The notes under the pieces were generated by a model that was not told where the DNA came from, made no database searches, and saw nothing but the letters and a program-made list of their open reading frames with translations. Below, one piece after another: positions 35,325 to 43,922 of a stretch of DNA of 64,000 nucleotides (position 1 is its first letter; each line of letters starts with the position of its first letter). The position numbers and the translations under genes are program-made. The stretch comes from Candidatus Sulfidibacterium hydrothermale (lineage in GTDB: Bacteria; Bacteroidota; Bacteroidia; Bacteroidales; F082), in assembly GCF_020149915.1 (NCBI RefSeq), contig NZ_CP083760.1, positions 682,001-746,000 of the forward strand, written 5' to 3'.

Positions 35325-36161
35325 TTATGCTTTATCCAGATGCACATCCATTTGCGGGAAAGGAATACTCAACCCGAATTGATCCGCATTTTTATAGAAT
35401 TTTTCATTCATATCGAAATATACGCCCCAATAGTCTGCTGCCTTTACCCAGGCACGAACTGTTAAGTTTACCGAACTGTCGGCCAGCTCTCCTAAAGCAA
35501 CAAAAGGTTCCGGATCGGTTAGAATGCGTTTGTCTTCTTTCATCATGTCGAGCAACATGGCTTTGGCTTTGTCGTAATCATCGCCGTAAGCAATACCAAA
35601 GGTCCAATCTACCCGGCGGTTGGGCTGGGTGCTGAAATTGGTGAGTGATCCGTTGGATAATGGTCCGTTGGGAATGAAAATGGTTTTATTATCTGGTGTG
35701 GTGAGTACGGTAACAAAAATCCGGATTTCTTTAACAACACCCGAATAGCCTTGTGCATTAATAAAATCTCCCACTTTAAAAGGCTTGAAGATCAGAATCA
35801 TCACCCCGCCGGCAAAGTTTTGCAGCGTTCCGGAAAGCGCCATGCCCACAGCCAGTCCGGCAGCACCCAGAATAGCAATGAAAGAAGTCATTTGGATTCC
35901 CATCATTCCCATTACGCTGATGATCAACAAAACTTTCAGTAGAATGTCGATCATGCTTTTTAAGAAAGTGGTTAGTGAAATATCCAGCTTGCTTTTATCC
36001 ATCAGCCGTTGGCTGCTTCTTACCAGCAGTTTAACAATCCAAAGACCGACAACAAGAACGACAAGAGCGCCGATGAGCCGTAATCCGTATTCGCTGACAT
36101 AACTTGATAAGGTTCTTAATAATTGATTGAGATGAGTGCTCACAGTATCAAGGTTTTCCAT
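35325..36161 (-). CDS. MscS-family mechanosensitive channel
   Basis: 278 residues, close to E. coli MscS (286). N-terminal helices (LIGALVVLVVGLWIVKLLVR near 30, LLKVLLIISVMGMMG near 74) lead into the pore helix LGAAGLAVGMALSGTLQNFA with the Gly/Ala packing pattern, then the beta domain (GVMILIFKPFKVGDFINAQG, VKEIRIFVTVLTTPDNKTIF, IPNGPLSNGSLTNFS) and the C-terminal alpha/beta part. It opens under membrane tension to vent solutes. A -7 box precedes it. Single gene. Confidence 0.94.
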   Translation of the reverse strand: MENLDTVSTHLNQLLRTLSSYVSEYGLRLIGALVVLVVGLWIVKLLVRSSQRLMDKSKLDISLTTFLKSMIDILLKVLLIISVMGMMGIQMTSFIAILGAAGLAVGMALSGTLQNFAGGVMILIFKPFKVGDFINAQGYSGVVKEIRIFVTVLTTPDNKTIFIPNGPLSNGSLTNFSTQPNRRVDWTFGIAYGDDYDKAKAMLLDMMKEDKRILTDPEPFVALGELADSSVNLTVRAWVKAADYWGVYFDMNEKFYKNADQFGLSIPFPQMDVHLDKA

Positions 36162-36203
36162 TTGTTTTTTTGTTTATATTTGATAAAATAAAAGAATTTG
36201 GAG

Positions 36204-36211
36204 CAAAAATA
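36204..36211 (-). promoter_or_regulatory. -7 box of mscS (TATTTTTG)
   Basis: TAnnTTTG on the minus strand, about 43 bases before the start codon. Confidence 0.5.
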
Positions 36212-36358
36212 GAAAAAAATGGGTAAACCGGTATTTGGGGGATAAAATAAGATTTTGCTGGTTTTCTTATTGGATTTTTTGGATGCCGGATTGTTTTTTG
36301 TGTTTGCAATACGAAGTAAAACAAGCCACATCATAGATAATTTTCTAATTTAGCGGCA

Positions 36359-38632
36359 ATGAAAAAAGAACTCAAGAATATTTTCCTTTTGGGGTGGATG
36401 ATAATTTTTTCGTCTGTACTGTTTTCTCAGAATGTTCCGGCAGTAAAGGCTGAAAAAGCTTCTTCCGAGAATCTTCTTTTCCCCTGGGCCGGGGGCATGA
36501 ATAGTATCCAATTTGGCAGTGTGGATATTAACCGCGACGGGATAAAAGATCTGGTGGCTTTTGACCGGCAGGGTGACCGGATTATGTGTTTTATTAACAG
36601 CGGGAAACCCAATACCATTGATTATCAACTTGAACAACAATATGTAAATTGTTTTCCCAGCCTTTATTACTGGGCTATTTTTGCCGATTATGATCACGAT
36701 GGCAAAACCGATATCTTTACTTACTCACCGGGCTGGGCCAGCATCATTGTTTACCGAAATGTTTCTACCGGTGACAGCCTGCGTTTTGAACGGGTTATTT
36801 ATCCTTATCTTGTTTCGCAAACCGATGGTGGCCGGGTGAATTTATATGTTACTTATGCCGATTATCCCGGAATTGTGGATCTTGACGGAGACGGAGACCT
36901 GGATATTCTTTCTTTTTGGGGACTGGGCTCTTTTGTGGAGATGAATAAAAACATGTCGGAAGAAAAATACGGGAATGCCGATTCGCTGGATTATGTGAAA
37001 ACCGAATATTGCTGGGGACATTTTGCCGAAAGTGAGGAATCCAATGCATTGTTTTTGGATTCCTGTGTCAGTGGAGCGCAAAAGGCAGATACACTGTCGC
37101 CCCGGTTGCTGAAAACAGCTCAGGAAGAGCGACATACCGGCTCAACTTTTTGTATGTTGGATCTCAATGAAGATGGGGTGCAGGATTTGTTGTTGGGCGA
37201 TGTGGATTATCCTGGGCTATTTGCTTTGATAAACGGCGGCACGAAAGATTCGGCAGTGATTATTTCGTACGATACTCTTTTTCCCGACTATGGCGATCCT
37301 ATCCGGCTTTATTCCATGCCGGCCGCTTCTTATATTGATGTGAATAACGACGGGATTAAAGATTTGCTGGTGTCACCTTTCGACCCCGGTTTGTATGTTT
37401 CTCAAAACAAACATTCGGTATGGCTTTTTTTGAATTCGGGCAAAAACGATAAACCGTATTTTAATCTGGTAACCAAGAATTTTCTTCAGGATCAGATGAT
37501 TGATGCCGGCTCCGGAGCTTATCCGGTTTTTTATGACTGGAATCATGATGGTAAAATGGATTTGTTTCTTGGAAATTACGGCACTTATCAGCGTTCGTAT
37601 TACGATCGCTATATTTTGCATTCGGTTTATTATTCGCAAATAGTTTGGTATGAAAATATCGGAACACTTCAAGAGCCTGTTTTTCAGCCTCAGGAACTTG
37701 ATTTTGGCGATTTATTCCAACATCATTGGATTGGACTTTATCCGGCTTTTGCCGATTTAAATGGTGACGGACTTACTGATATGCTGGTAGGAAACAGTAA
37801 CGGAAACCTGATTTATTTGCAAAATACCGGAAACAATACATTTACAATCGTGGACACCAATTACCAGGGAATCCAGGTAAAAGCATTTAGTGCACCGGTT
37901 TTATTTGACCTTGATAAAGACGGTTTGCCCGATTTGATTATTGGACAAAAAGCCGGAAATCTTACCTACTACCACAATGATGGTCCGGCCGGAGATCCGC
38001 ATTTTTCTTTGGTTACCGACAGCCTGGGGAAAATTAATGTAACCGATTACAACCTGAGTTACGACGGATACAGTACCCCTTGTTTTTACCGGGATGCTCA
38101 AGGATATACCCGCCTGGTTGTGGGGTCGGAACAAGGGAAGCTGTTTTATTATTCCCAGATTGACGGCAATCTGGACGGGAAATTTACCGAATCGGACAGC
38201 CTTGGCTTTTTGTTGGATACTACCGGAGTGTCGTTCGACCGGGGAATCCGGACAGCCGCTGCCATGGCTGATATCAACGGTGACGGAAAACCGGAAATGG
38301 TGGCGGGGAATTTTAGTGGCGGACTGGAATTTTTTCATGCTCAACCGGAAGCGGTTACGGATGTTTCAAATATTTCCTTTGGAAAAAAACTGATCATTAT
38401 GCCCAATCCGGCACGGGATTTTATTCGTTTTATGCTTCCTGAAAAGGAATCTCAACTGTCTGTTGACATTTTTTCTGCTGACGGTAAAAAGGTTTTCTCC
38501 GGCAAAATTTTACCGGTTCATAACCTGTGTGAAATTGATGTTCACCATTTGACCGGAGGCCTTTATTTTTTGAAAGCAACAGGGTTGCATAACAATTATT
38601 CCGGAAAATTTGTGGTGATTCAACACCCTTGA
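36359..38632 (+). CDS. FG-GAP/VCBS-repeat protein with T9SS C-terminal sorting domain
   Basis: 757 residues. N-terminal signal (about 1-24, IFSSVLFSQN). Many Ca-binding-type repeats with the D-x-N/D-x-D-G pattern: FGSVDINRDGIKDLV, FADYDHDGKTDIF, VDLDGDGDLDIL, LDLNEDGVQDLLLGD, IDVNNDGIKDLLV, YDWNHDGKMDLFLGN, ADLNGDGLTDMLVGN, FDLDKDGLPDLIIGQ and MADINGDGKPEMVAGN, probably forming a beta-propeller. The C-terminus (about 675-757) is a T9SS type A sorting domain: IIMPNPARDFIRFML, VDIFSADGKKVFSG, LTGGLYFLKATG. It would be secreted through the type IX system and anchored to the cell surface. A TAATTTAG box at 36346-36353 is a one-mismatch -7 element. Confidence 0.92.
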   Translation: MKKELKNIFLLGWMIIFSSVLFSQNVPAVKAEKASSENLLFPWAGGMNSIQFGSVDINRDGIKDLVAFDRQGDRIMCFINSGKPNTIDYQLEQQYVNCFPSLYYWAIFADYDHDGKTDIFTYSPGWASIIVYRNVSTGDSLRFERVIYPYLVSQTDGGRVNLYVTYADYPGIVDLDGDGDLDILSFWGLGSFVEMNKNMSEEKYGNADSLDYVKTEYCWGHFAESEESNALFLDSCVSGAQKADTLSPRLLKTAQEERHTGSTFCMLDLNEDGVQDLLLGDVDYPGLFALINGGTKDSAVIISYDTLFPDYGDPIRLYSMPAASYIDVNNDGIKDLLVSPFDPGLYVSQNKHSVWLFLNSGKNDKPYFNLVTKNFLQDQMIDAGSGAYPVFYDWNHDGKMDLFLGNYGTYQRSYYDRYILHSVYYSQIVWYENIGTLQEPVFQPQELDFGDLFQHHWIGLYPAFADLNGDGLTDMLVGNSNGNLIYLQNTGNNTFTIVDTNYQGIQVKAFSAPVLFDLDKDGLPDLIIGQKAGNLTYYHNDGPAGDPHFSLVTDSLGKINVTDYNLSYDGYSTPCFYRDAQGYTRLVVGSEQGKLFYYSQIDGNLDGKFTESDSLGFLLDTTGVSFDRGIRTAAAMADINGDGKPEMVAGNFSGGLEFFHAQPEAVTDVSNISFGKKLIIMPNPARDFIRFMLPEKESQLSVDIFSADGKKVFSGKILPVHNLCEIDVHHLTGGLYFLKATGLHNNYSGKFVVIQHP

Positions 38633-38935
38633 CTTAATATTGGGGAGTAAGTACCGGTTTCGGTTTTTACTTTTTAAGATTTGGTTAAAAAAGTCTTTCC
38701 GTCCTTTTTTTCTTGCACAATCGAATGGATGGTAGTTGGAATCTTTGCGAAGCAAAACGGATGAAATTTATATCGAATAATTTATGCTGGCTATCCGTGT
38801 TGTAAGGCGAGAGAGAGTGTTTAAAAGTTGTTGGAATTTATTTGGAGTGGATAAAAACTTCCCGGGAAAACCGGAAAAAACAGACAATTTACTATACTTG
38901 CATTTTAAAAATCCTGAGTATAAATACAAATTACA
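38633..38935. other. Intergenic gap of 303 bases before the NSS transporter
   Basis: No gene, repeat or RNA was recognised. The only candidate signal is TATACTTG (38893-38900), a one-mismatch -7 box about 35 bases before the transporter start. Confidence 0.6.
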
Positions 38936-40615
38936 ATGGCAAAAGTAAAAGAGGCCTGGGGTTCGCGTGTGGGTTTAATTTTGGCAATGGCCGGCAATGC
39001 TGTAGGGTTGGGAAACTTTCTTCGCTTTCCGGTACAGGCGGTACAAAATGGTGGAGGAGCCTTTATCATTCCTTATCTTGTTTCGTTTCTTCTGATGGGA
39101 TTGCCGCTTCTTTGGATTGAATGGGCCCAGGGACGTTACGGTGGTGTCCGGGGAAGCCATTCCACGCCGTTTATTTTTGATAGCCTGTCTAAAAAACGAC
39201 TTTGGAAATATATAGGCGTTTTCGGTATTTTTACCAATATCGGAATTGTTTCCTATTACACTTATATTGAATCGTGGACACTTTCTTATACGTTTAAATC
39301 CATTGCGCAGAGTTTCAATGGAATGAGTCCTGATCAGGTCAGTGCGGCTTTTGACCATTATGCCGGCGTACACGAGGCCATTGCACCCGGTGCCGTAGCC
39401 ATTAATTTCCCTACATGGGCCATTATTGCTTTTGTCATTACATTGCTGATCAATATTTACATCCTTTCACGCGGATTGAGCGGCGGAGTGGAAGTTGTGG
39501 CTAAAATAGCCATGCCGTTGTTGCTGATTTTTGGTGCTTTTCTTGCCGTTCGTGCCATTACCTTGGGAGCTACCGGGGTTCCGGGTTGTACTACCTGTAA
39601 TTCTCATCTTGGTCTTGATTTTCTTTGGAAACCGAATGTGAGCAGTTTGGCTGATCCGAAGGTGTGGCTGGCGGCGGCCGGTCAGATCTTTTTTACGTTG
39701 TCGGTGGGGATGGGAACCATTCATTGTTATGCTTCGTATGTGAAAAAAAATGATGATATTGCCCTGAATGCCATGTCGGCCGGATGGATGAACGAATTTG
39801 TGGAAATCGTTCTCGGAGCATCCATTGTTATTCCTATTGCTGTAGGATATATGGGACTTGACTGGGTAAAACAAAATGCCGGTTTTATGATGGCATTTAA
39901 AACCATGCCTTATCTGTTTAGTCAGTGGGGACCGGTACTGTCTGCTCTGTCGGGTGTGGCTTGGTTCGGATTACTCTTTTTTGCCGGCATTACTTCTTCG
40001 CTGGCTATGGGGTCACCATTTATGGCCTTTATGGAAGATGAGTTTAACATGGGGCGCAAAAAAGCAGCTATTCTGTTGGGAATTGTGGTTTTTGTGCTGG
40101 CCGTTCCGACCATTCTCTTTTTCCAGATGGGTGTTTTCAGCGAGTATGATTATTGGACGGGAACCGTAGCTTTGGTTATATTTGCTCTTGGGGAGGTGAT
40201 CCTCTTCTCGTGGATTATTGGTATTGATGAAGGATGGAAAGAAATAAAACGGGGAGCTGATATTAAAATTCCTTCGATATACAAGCCGATTATGAAATGG
40301 ATTACCCCGTTGTTTATCATTATTATCTTTTTGAGTGCTTTGATTAAACCGGCAGGCGGAAGTGTCAGTGACTGGCAATTGGCTTTTCATCAGTTGTTTA
40401 CAAAAGGATCGTGGCCATTTGCCAGTGACAGTATTATTTCACAGGTTTTTCATCTCGATCAGCCCTGGATATGGTTTAAAAATGGTTCGCCTACCGTTTT
40501 GTTTTTCAAAGATATGTCGCGTTTGTTACTTACGCTGACTTTTGTAGGACTGGCTGTGTTGGTGCACATTGCTAAAAATAAAAAACGAAAAAACGCTAAA
40601 ATTACAGAATCATGA
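38936..40615 (+). CDS. NSS-family sodium-dependent transporter, large subunit
   Basis: 559 residues with about 12 hydrophobic segments. The NSS signature is at the N-terminus: GSRVGLILAMAGNAVGLGNF (the helix 1 unwound region that binds Na+ and substrate) and FPVQAVQNGGGAFIIPYL. Helix 6-8 regions include FFTLSVGMGTIHCYASY and GLLFFAGITSSLAMGSP. It symports sodium with an amino acid or similar substrate; which one is not readable. Its stop overlaps the ATG of the small downstream gene by ATGA, the arrangement seen in two-part MetPS-type transporters. Confidence 0.94.
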   Translation: MAKVKEAWGSRVGLILAMAGNAVGLGNFLRFPVQAVQNGGGAFIIPYLVSFLLMGLPLLWIEWAQGRYGGVRGSHSTPFIFDSLSKKRLWKYIGVFGIFTNIGIVSYYTYIESWTLSYTFKSIAQSFNGMSPDQVSAAFDHYAGVHEAIAPGAVAINFPTWAIIAFVITLLINIYILSRGLSGGVEVVAKIAMPLLLIFGAFLAVRAITLGATGVPGCTTCNSHLGLDFLWKPNVSSLADPKVWLAAAGQIFFTLSVGMGTIHCYASYVKKNDDIALNAMSAGWMNEFVEIVLGASIVIPIAVGYMGLDWVKQNAGFMMAFKTMPYLFSQWGPVLSALSGVAWFGLLFFAGITSSLAMGSPFMAFMEDEFNMGRKKAAILLGIVVFVLAVPTILFFQMGVFSEYDYWTGTVALVIFALGEVILFSWIIGIDEGWKEIKRGADIKIPSIYKPIMKWITPLFIIIIFLSALIKPAGGSVSDWQLAFHQLFTKGSWPFASDSIISQVFHLDQPWIWFKNGSPTVLFFKDMSRLLLTLTFVGLAVLVHIAKNKKRKNAKITES

Positions 40616-40734
40616 GTACAAGTGCTTTGATTTTTATGGTTGTGGTGCAGGCTACCGTTACGGTGGTTACGGCTTATTTTTTCATCCGGGTACTCCGGAC
40701 TCCGCCAAAAAGTGAGGAAGAGCAGGAAGAATAA
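40612..40734 (+). CDS. NSS transporter small subunit (MetS-like), 40 residues
   Basis: Reads ATG at 40612 to TAA at 40732-40734, 40 residues. One membrane helix (residues about 5-27, LIFMVVVQATVTVVTAYFF), then the motif IRVLRTPPK and a Glu-rich tail (SEEEQEE). The start overlaps the transporter stop as ATGA, so translation is coupled. Small subunits of this size and one-helix layout are known partners of NSS proteins such as the methionine/alanine MetP/MetS pair. It would be easily missed as a gene. Confidence rests on the overlap and the helix-RTPP pattern. Confidence 0.8.
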   Translation: MSTSALIFMVVVQATVTVVTAYFFIRVLRTPPKSEEEQEE

Positions 40735-40771
40735 CCCTGCAATATTTTCTGACCGGTAACGGATAAAAAGT

Positions 40772-40779
40772 TATCTTTG
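40772..40779 (+). promoter_or_regulatory. -7 box of the HhH gene (TATCTTTG)
   Basis: Exact TAnnTTTG match 35 bases before the ATG at 40815. Confidence 0.6.
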
Positions 40780-40814
40780 TGGGTATCCAACAATGACAGA
40801 ACCGTTATCTTACC

Positions 40815-41738
40815 ATGCGCCGGTCTTTCAAACAAGGATTACAGCACTTTTTTACGTTGACCCGTCGTGAACAGCGGGGAATTATTGTTCTCCTTTTTCT
40901 TTTGTTTTCCCTTTTTGTGTTGAATGCATTTTTTCCGGTATTGCTTCCGGTCAAAAAAGAAAACTTTGCGGATTATCAAAAACAAGTAGCATCTTTTATC
41001 CGTGCTAAAAAGTTATTGCAAGATTCATTAAAGCTAAGGCATCTTCAAAAAACAGGAAAGCTTACTTTATCACAAGCCCGACGGTTGCTTCATCCGGTTC
41101 CGGTTAATCCGGATACGGTAAGTGCCGAACAGTGGATAGCGATGGGATTGCTCCCGCGTCAGGCAAAAACCATCCGGCATTACCTGGCTAAAGGCGGTCG
41201 GTTTCGTAAAAAAGAAGACCTGAAAAAAATACATGGCTTATCGCCGGCTGAATACATGGTTTTAGCTCCTTTTATCCAGATTAAACCGGTTTCAAAAAGT
41301 GTTTCATCCCATCCCAAATTCAATCTTCGTAAAACCGAAATAAACCGTGCTGACAGTGCCCAATGGGTTCATAATTTGCAGTTGCCACCCTGGCTGGCCA
41401 AAAGAATTGTCAAGTACCGGCAACTGTTGGGTGGTTTTTATTCTCCGTGTCAATTGCAGGAAGTGTATGGGATGAAAAAAACAACCTACAACAGAATCCG
41501 GCATTATGTTTTTGCCGATACTACCCAAATTAAACGTATAAACCTGAATACAGCTTCGTTTAAACAGCTTTTGCATCATCCGTATATTACTTACGAGATG
41601 ACCAAAAAGCTGGTTCGGGCACGGGAAGAAACCCGTGGATTCCAGAATCTTGAACAGGTAAAACAAATGACAGGATTTCCAGATAGCACATTCAATAAAA
41701 TCCGGCATTATTTGTATCTTCGCCCCTTTAAAAATTAA
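40815..41738 (+). CDS. Membrane-anchored helix-hairpin-helix protein (ComEA-like)
   Basis: 307 residues. There is one N-terminal membrane helix (residues about 24-47, GIIVLLFLLFSLFVLNAFF), followed by a basic linker and three HhH units: AEQWIAMGLLPRQAKTIRHY (about 105-124), SAQWVHNLQLPPWLAKRIVK (about 182), and NLNTASFKQLLHHPYITYEM (about 245) with RGFQNLEQVKQMTGFPDSTF. This is the layout of ComEA-like DNA-binding proteins, though here without other competence genes nearby. It might bind DNA at the envelope. The POT transporter follows 11 bases later. Confidence 0.82.
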   Translation: MRRSFKQGLQHFFTLTRREQRGIIVLLFLLFSLFVLNAFFPVLLPVKKENFADYQKQVASFIRAKKLLQDSLKLRHLQKTGKLTLSQARRLLHPVPVNPDTVSAEQWIAMGLLPRQAKTIRHYLAKGGRFRKKEDLKKIHGLSPAEYMVLAPFIQIKPVSKSVSSHPKFNLRKTEINRADSAQWVHNLQLPPWLAKRIVKYRQLLGGFYSPCQLQEVYGMKKTTYNRIRHYVFADTTQIKRINLNTASFKQLLHHPYITYEMTKKLVRAREETRGFQNLEQVKQMTGFPDSTFNKIRHYLYLRPFKN

Positions 41739-41749
41739 CCTTTATTGCA

Positions 41750-43213
41750 ATGACAAAGATCAGCACTGTCTTCAAAAAATTTCCCCGTACATTTTGGATT
41801 GCCAACAGTATGGAATTATTCGAACGCTGGGCCTGGTATGGGATGTTTGCCGTATTGGCACTGTATTTGACCCTTTCGAGAGATACGGGGGCACTTGGAT
41901 TTACCCAGTCGCAAAAAGGAAATATGATGGGAACGGTAACGGCCATCCTTTATTTTCTTCCCTTGTTTACCGGGGCCTTGGCCGACCGTTTTGGATATAA
42001 ACGCATGTTGCTGATTGCTTTTGTGATTCTCTCATCGAGTTATCTGCTTATGGGAAGTGTAAAGAGCTATGCAGCGGTTTACGGTGCCTTTTTGCTGGTG
42101 GCTCTTGGCGCGGCTATTTTTAAACCGATTGTGTCGGCAACGGTGGCTAAAACTACAGATGAGACGACTTCTTCTATCGGTTTTGGTATTTTTTACATGA
42201 TAGTGAACATTGGAGGATTTGTAGGACCGATTTTTTCTTCCAAACTGCGTCATATTTACGGATGGAGGATTGTTTTTATCATGGCGGCTTCTGCCATTGC
42301 GGTGAACATTTTGCTGGCCCTGTTCTTTTATAAAGAACCTGACCGGGTAAAAAATACCGATTCGTTTTGGCATTCGGTGAAAAAATCACTCATAAATATT
42401 TTCAAGGCTTTGGCCGATATGAAACTTACTGTTTTCCTGATTATCATGATCGGATTCTGGACCATGTTTAATCAGCTGTTTTATACGCTGCCGAACTTTA
42501 TTGAACAATGGGTAGATACCCACATGATCTATCAGTGGCTGGCCGGAATTTCGCCTGAGCTGGCCAGGGTCGTGGGAACCAAAGACGGTACCATTGCTCC
42601 GGAAATGATGGTGAACCTGGATGCCGGATTTATCATCCTGTTCCAGATCTTGATTTCTTCGCTGGTGATGCGTTTTAAACCGGTCAATGCCATTATTTCG
42701 GGTATTGTGGTGGTTTCGATCGGTATCGGCTTAGCTTTTGCTACGAGTAACGGATTTTATGTGATTCTCGGTATTTTCATTTTTGCTATCGGCGAAATGG
42801 CCAGCTCTCCTAAATTTACCGAATATATCGGTCGAATTGCTCCGAAGAACAAAGAAGCGCTTTATATGGGAACTTCTTTTTTACCGGTGGCGGTAGGAAA
42901 CTATCTGGCAGGTATTTTTTCCGGTCCGGTTTATCAGTCCATGTCCGATAAAATTACTTTGCTGGAACATGAAGTGGCCAAACGCGGATTACAAATTCCG
43001 GCCATTAGCAAAAATTTTACCCAGAACGATTACCTGAAAAGAGCGGCTGAGCTGATGCATACCGACCAGCACGGACTTACCCAAATGCTTTGGAATACGT
43101 ATCATCCATACCGGATTTGGGTGATCTTCAGTACTATCGGCGTAATAACCATTATTGCTTTGTTCTTGTACAATAAATTTGTATTGGGAAGAGCAGAAAA
43201 AAGTAATGCTTAA
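41750..43213 (+). CDS. POT/PTR2-family peptide transporter
   Basis: 487 residues, MFS fold. The POT signature near the N-terminus is NSMELFERWAWYGMFAVLAL, containing the ExxER core (E22-L-F-E-R), and the MFS loop motif is GALADRFGYKRMLL. Later helices include FMIVNIGGFVGPIF-type text (FYMIVNIGGFVGPIFSSKLR) and a cytoplasmic loop. It probably moves di- or tripeptides with protons. It may be cotranscribed with the HhH gene, and it converges on the rhomboid gene, with 3 bases between. Confidence 0.88.
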   Translation: MTKISTVFKKFPRTFWIANSMELFERWAWYGMFAVLALYLTLSRDTGALGFTQSQKGNMMGTVTAILYFLPLFTGALADRFGYKRMLLIAFVILSSSYLLMGSVKSYAAVYGAFLLVALGAAIFKPIVSATVAKTTDETTSSIGFGIFYMIVNIGGFVGPIFSSKLRHIYGWRIVFIMAASAIAVNILLALFFYKEPDRVKNTDSFWHSVKKSLINIFKALADMKLTVFLIIMIGFWTMFNQLFYTLPNFIEQWVDTHMIYQWLAGISPELARVVGTKDGTIAPEMMVNLDAGFIILFQILISSLVMRFKPVNAIISGIVVVSIGIGLAFATSNGFYVILGIFIFAIGEMASSPKFTEYIGRIAPKNKEALYMGTSFLPVAVGNYLAGIFSGPVYQSMSDKITLLEHEVAKRGLQIPAISKNFTQNDYLKRAAELMHTDQHGLTQMLWNTYHPYRIWVIFSTIGVITIIALFLYNKFVLGRAEKSNA

Positions 43214-43216
43214 GAT

Positions 43217-43879
43217 TTAGCTGAAGTCCGGGTTTTCCCAGTAAGCATCCTCTTCATCGGATTCTTCTTCAAGCTCCCAGGAGTATTTTTTACGCTGTGG
43301 TCCCTCGTGGCGGTAATAAAAAGCGATGACCAGACCGGAAAACAGTCCGCCGAGATGAGATTCCCAGGAAATGTGTTCCTGCTTGGGGAAAAATCCGGGG
43401 ATAGCGCCCCAAATCAAGCTTCCGTAAAGGAAAACAACGACAAGAGCCAAAGCAGCCAGTCCGTTGTTCTTACGGATGAGTCCGCTGAAAAACAAAAAGG
43501 AAGCCATACCGTAAATGATACCGCTGGCACCAATATGCCAGGCATCGCGTCCTCCAAACCAAACCCATATTCCGGTCATGAGCCAGACAAAGATCAATAC
43601 TTTTAAAGCCAGTTCACGGTAAAAATAAAAAAGCGCAGTTCCTAATACCAAAAACGGGACCGTGTTGGCGCCAAGATGTTTCCACCCTTCGTGAATGAAC
43701 GGTGACAGAAGAATACCCGGAAGTCCGTCGGCATGTAAAGGATGTACACCAAGAAAGCCAAGGTCAATACCGAATACCGATTCCACAAACCGGACAATCC
43801 ACATCAGGACCACCAAAAAGAATGGTATGGTGAAAGCTGCGATCCATCTGCTTTTTTCCTGATTTTTTTCTAACGGCAT
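43217..43879 (-). CDS. Rhomboid-family intramembrane serine protease
   Basis: 220 residues, about six membrane helices. The catalytic pair is visible: Ser119 in HIGASGIIYGMASF (GxSG motif) and His175 in ISWESHLGGLFSGLVIAF. The helix 2 region LLSPFIHEGWKHLGANTVPF has the conserved His-Asn-type residues of the active-site neighbourhood. Rhomboids cleave membrane helices of substrate proteins. The C-terminal tail is acidic (EEESDEEDAYWE). It starts 43 bases before the sugar transporter stop, on the same strand. Confidence 0.93.
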   Translation of the reverse strand: MPLEKNQEKSRWIAAFTIPFFLVVLMWIVRFVESVFGIDLGFLGVHPLHADGLPGILLSPFIHEGWKHLGANTVPFLVLGTALFYFYRELALKVLIFVWLMTGIWVWFGGRDAWHIGASGIIYGMASFLFFSGLIRKNNGLAALALVVVFLYGSLIWGAIPGFFPKQEHISWESHLGGLFSGLVIAFYYRHEGPQRKKYSWELEEESDEEDAYWENPDFS

Positions 43880-43891
43880 GTGTTATTTTTT

Positions 43892-43914
43892 GAAAAGGAT
43901 TGAATAACCTTTTC
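43892..43914 (-). terminator. Weak hairpin after the FucP-type gene
   Basis: GAAAAGG (43892-43898) and CCTTTTC (43908-43914), with a 9-base loop, 9 bases after the transporter stop; followed on the minus strand by an A/T stretch. Confidence 0.3.
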
Positions 43915-43922
43915 GTTTTTGA

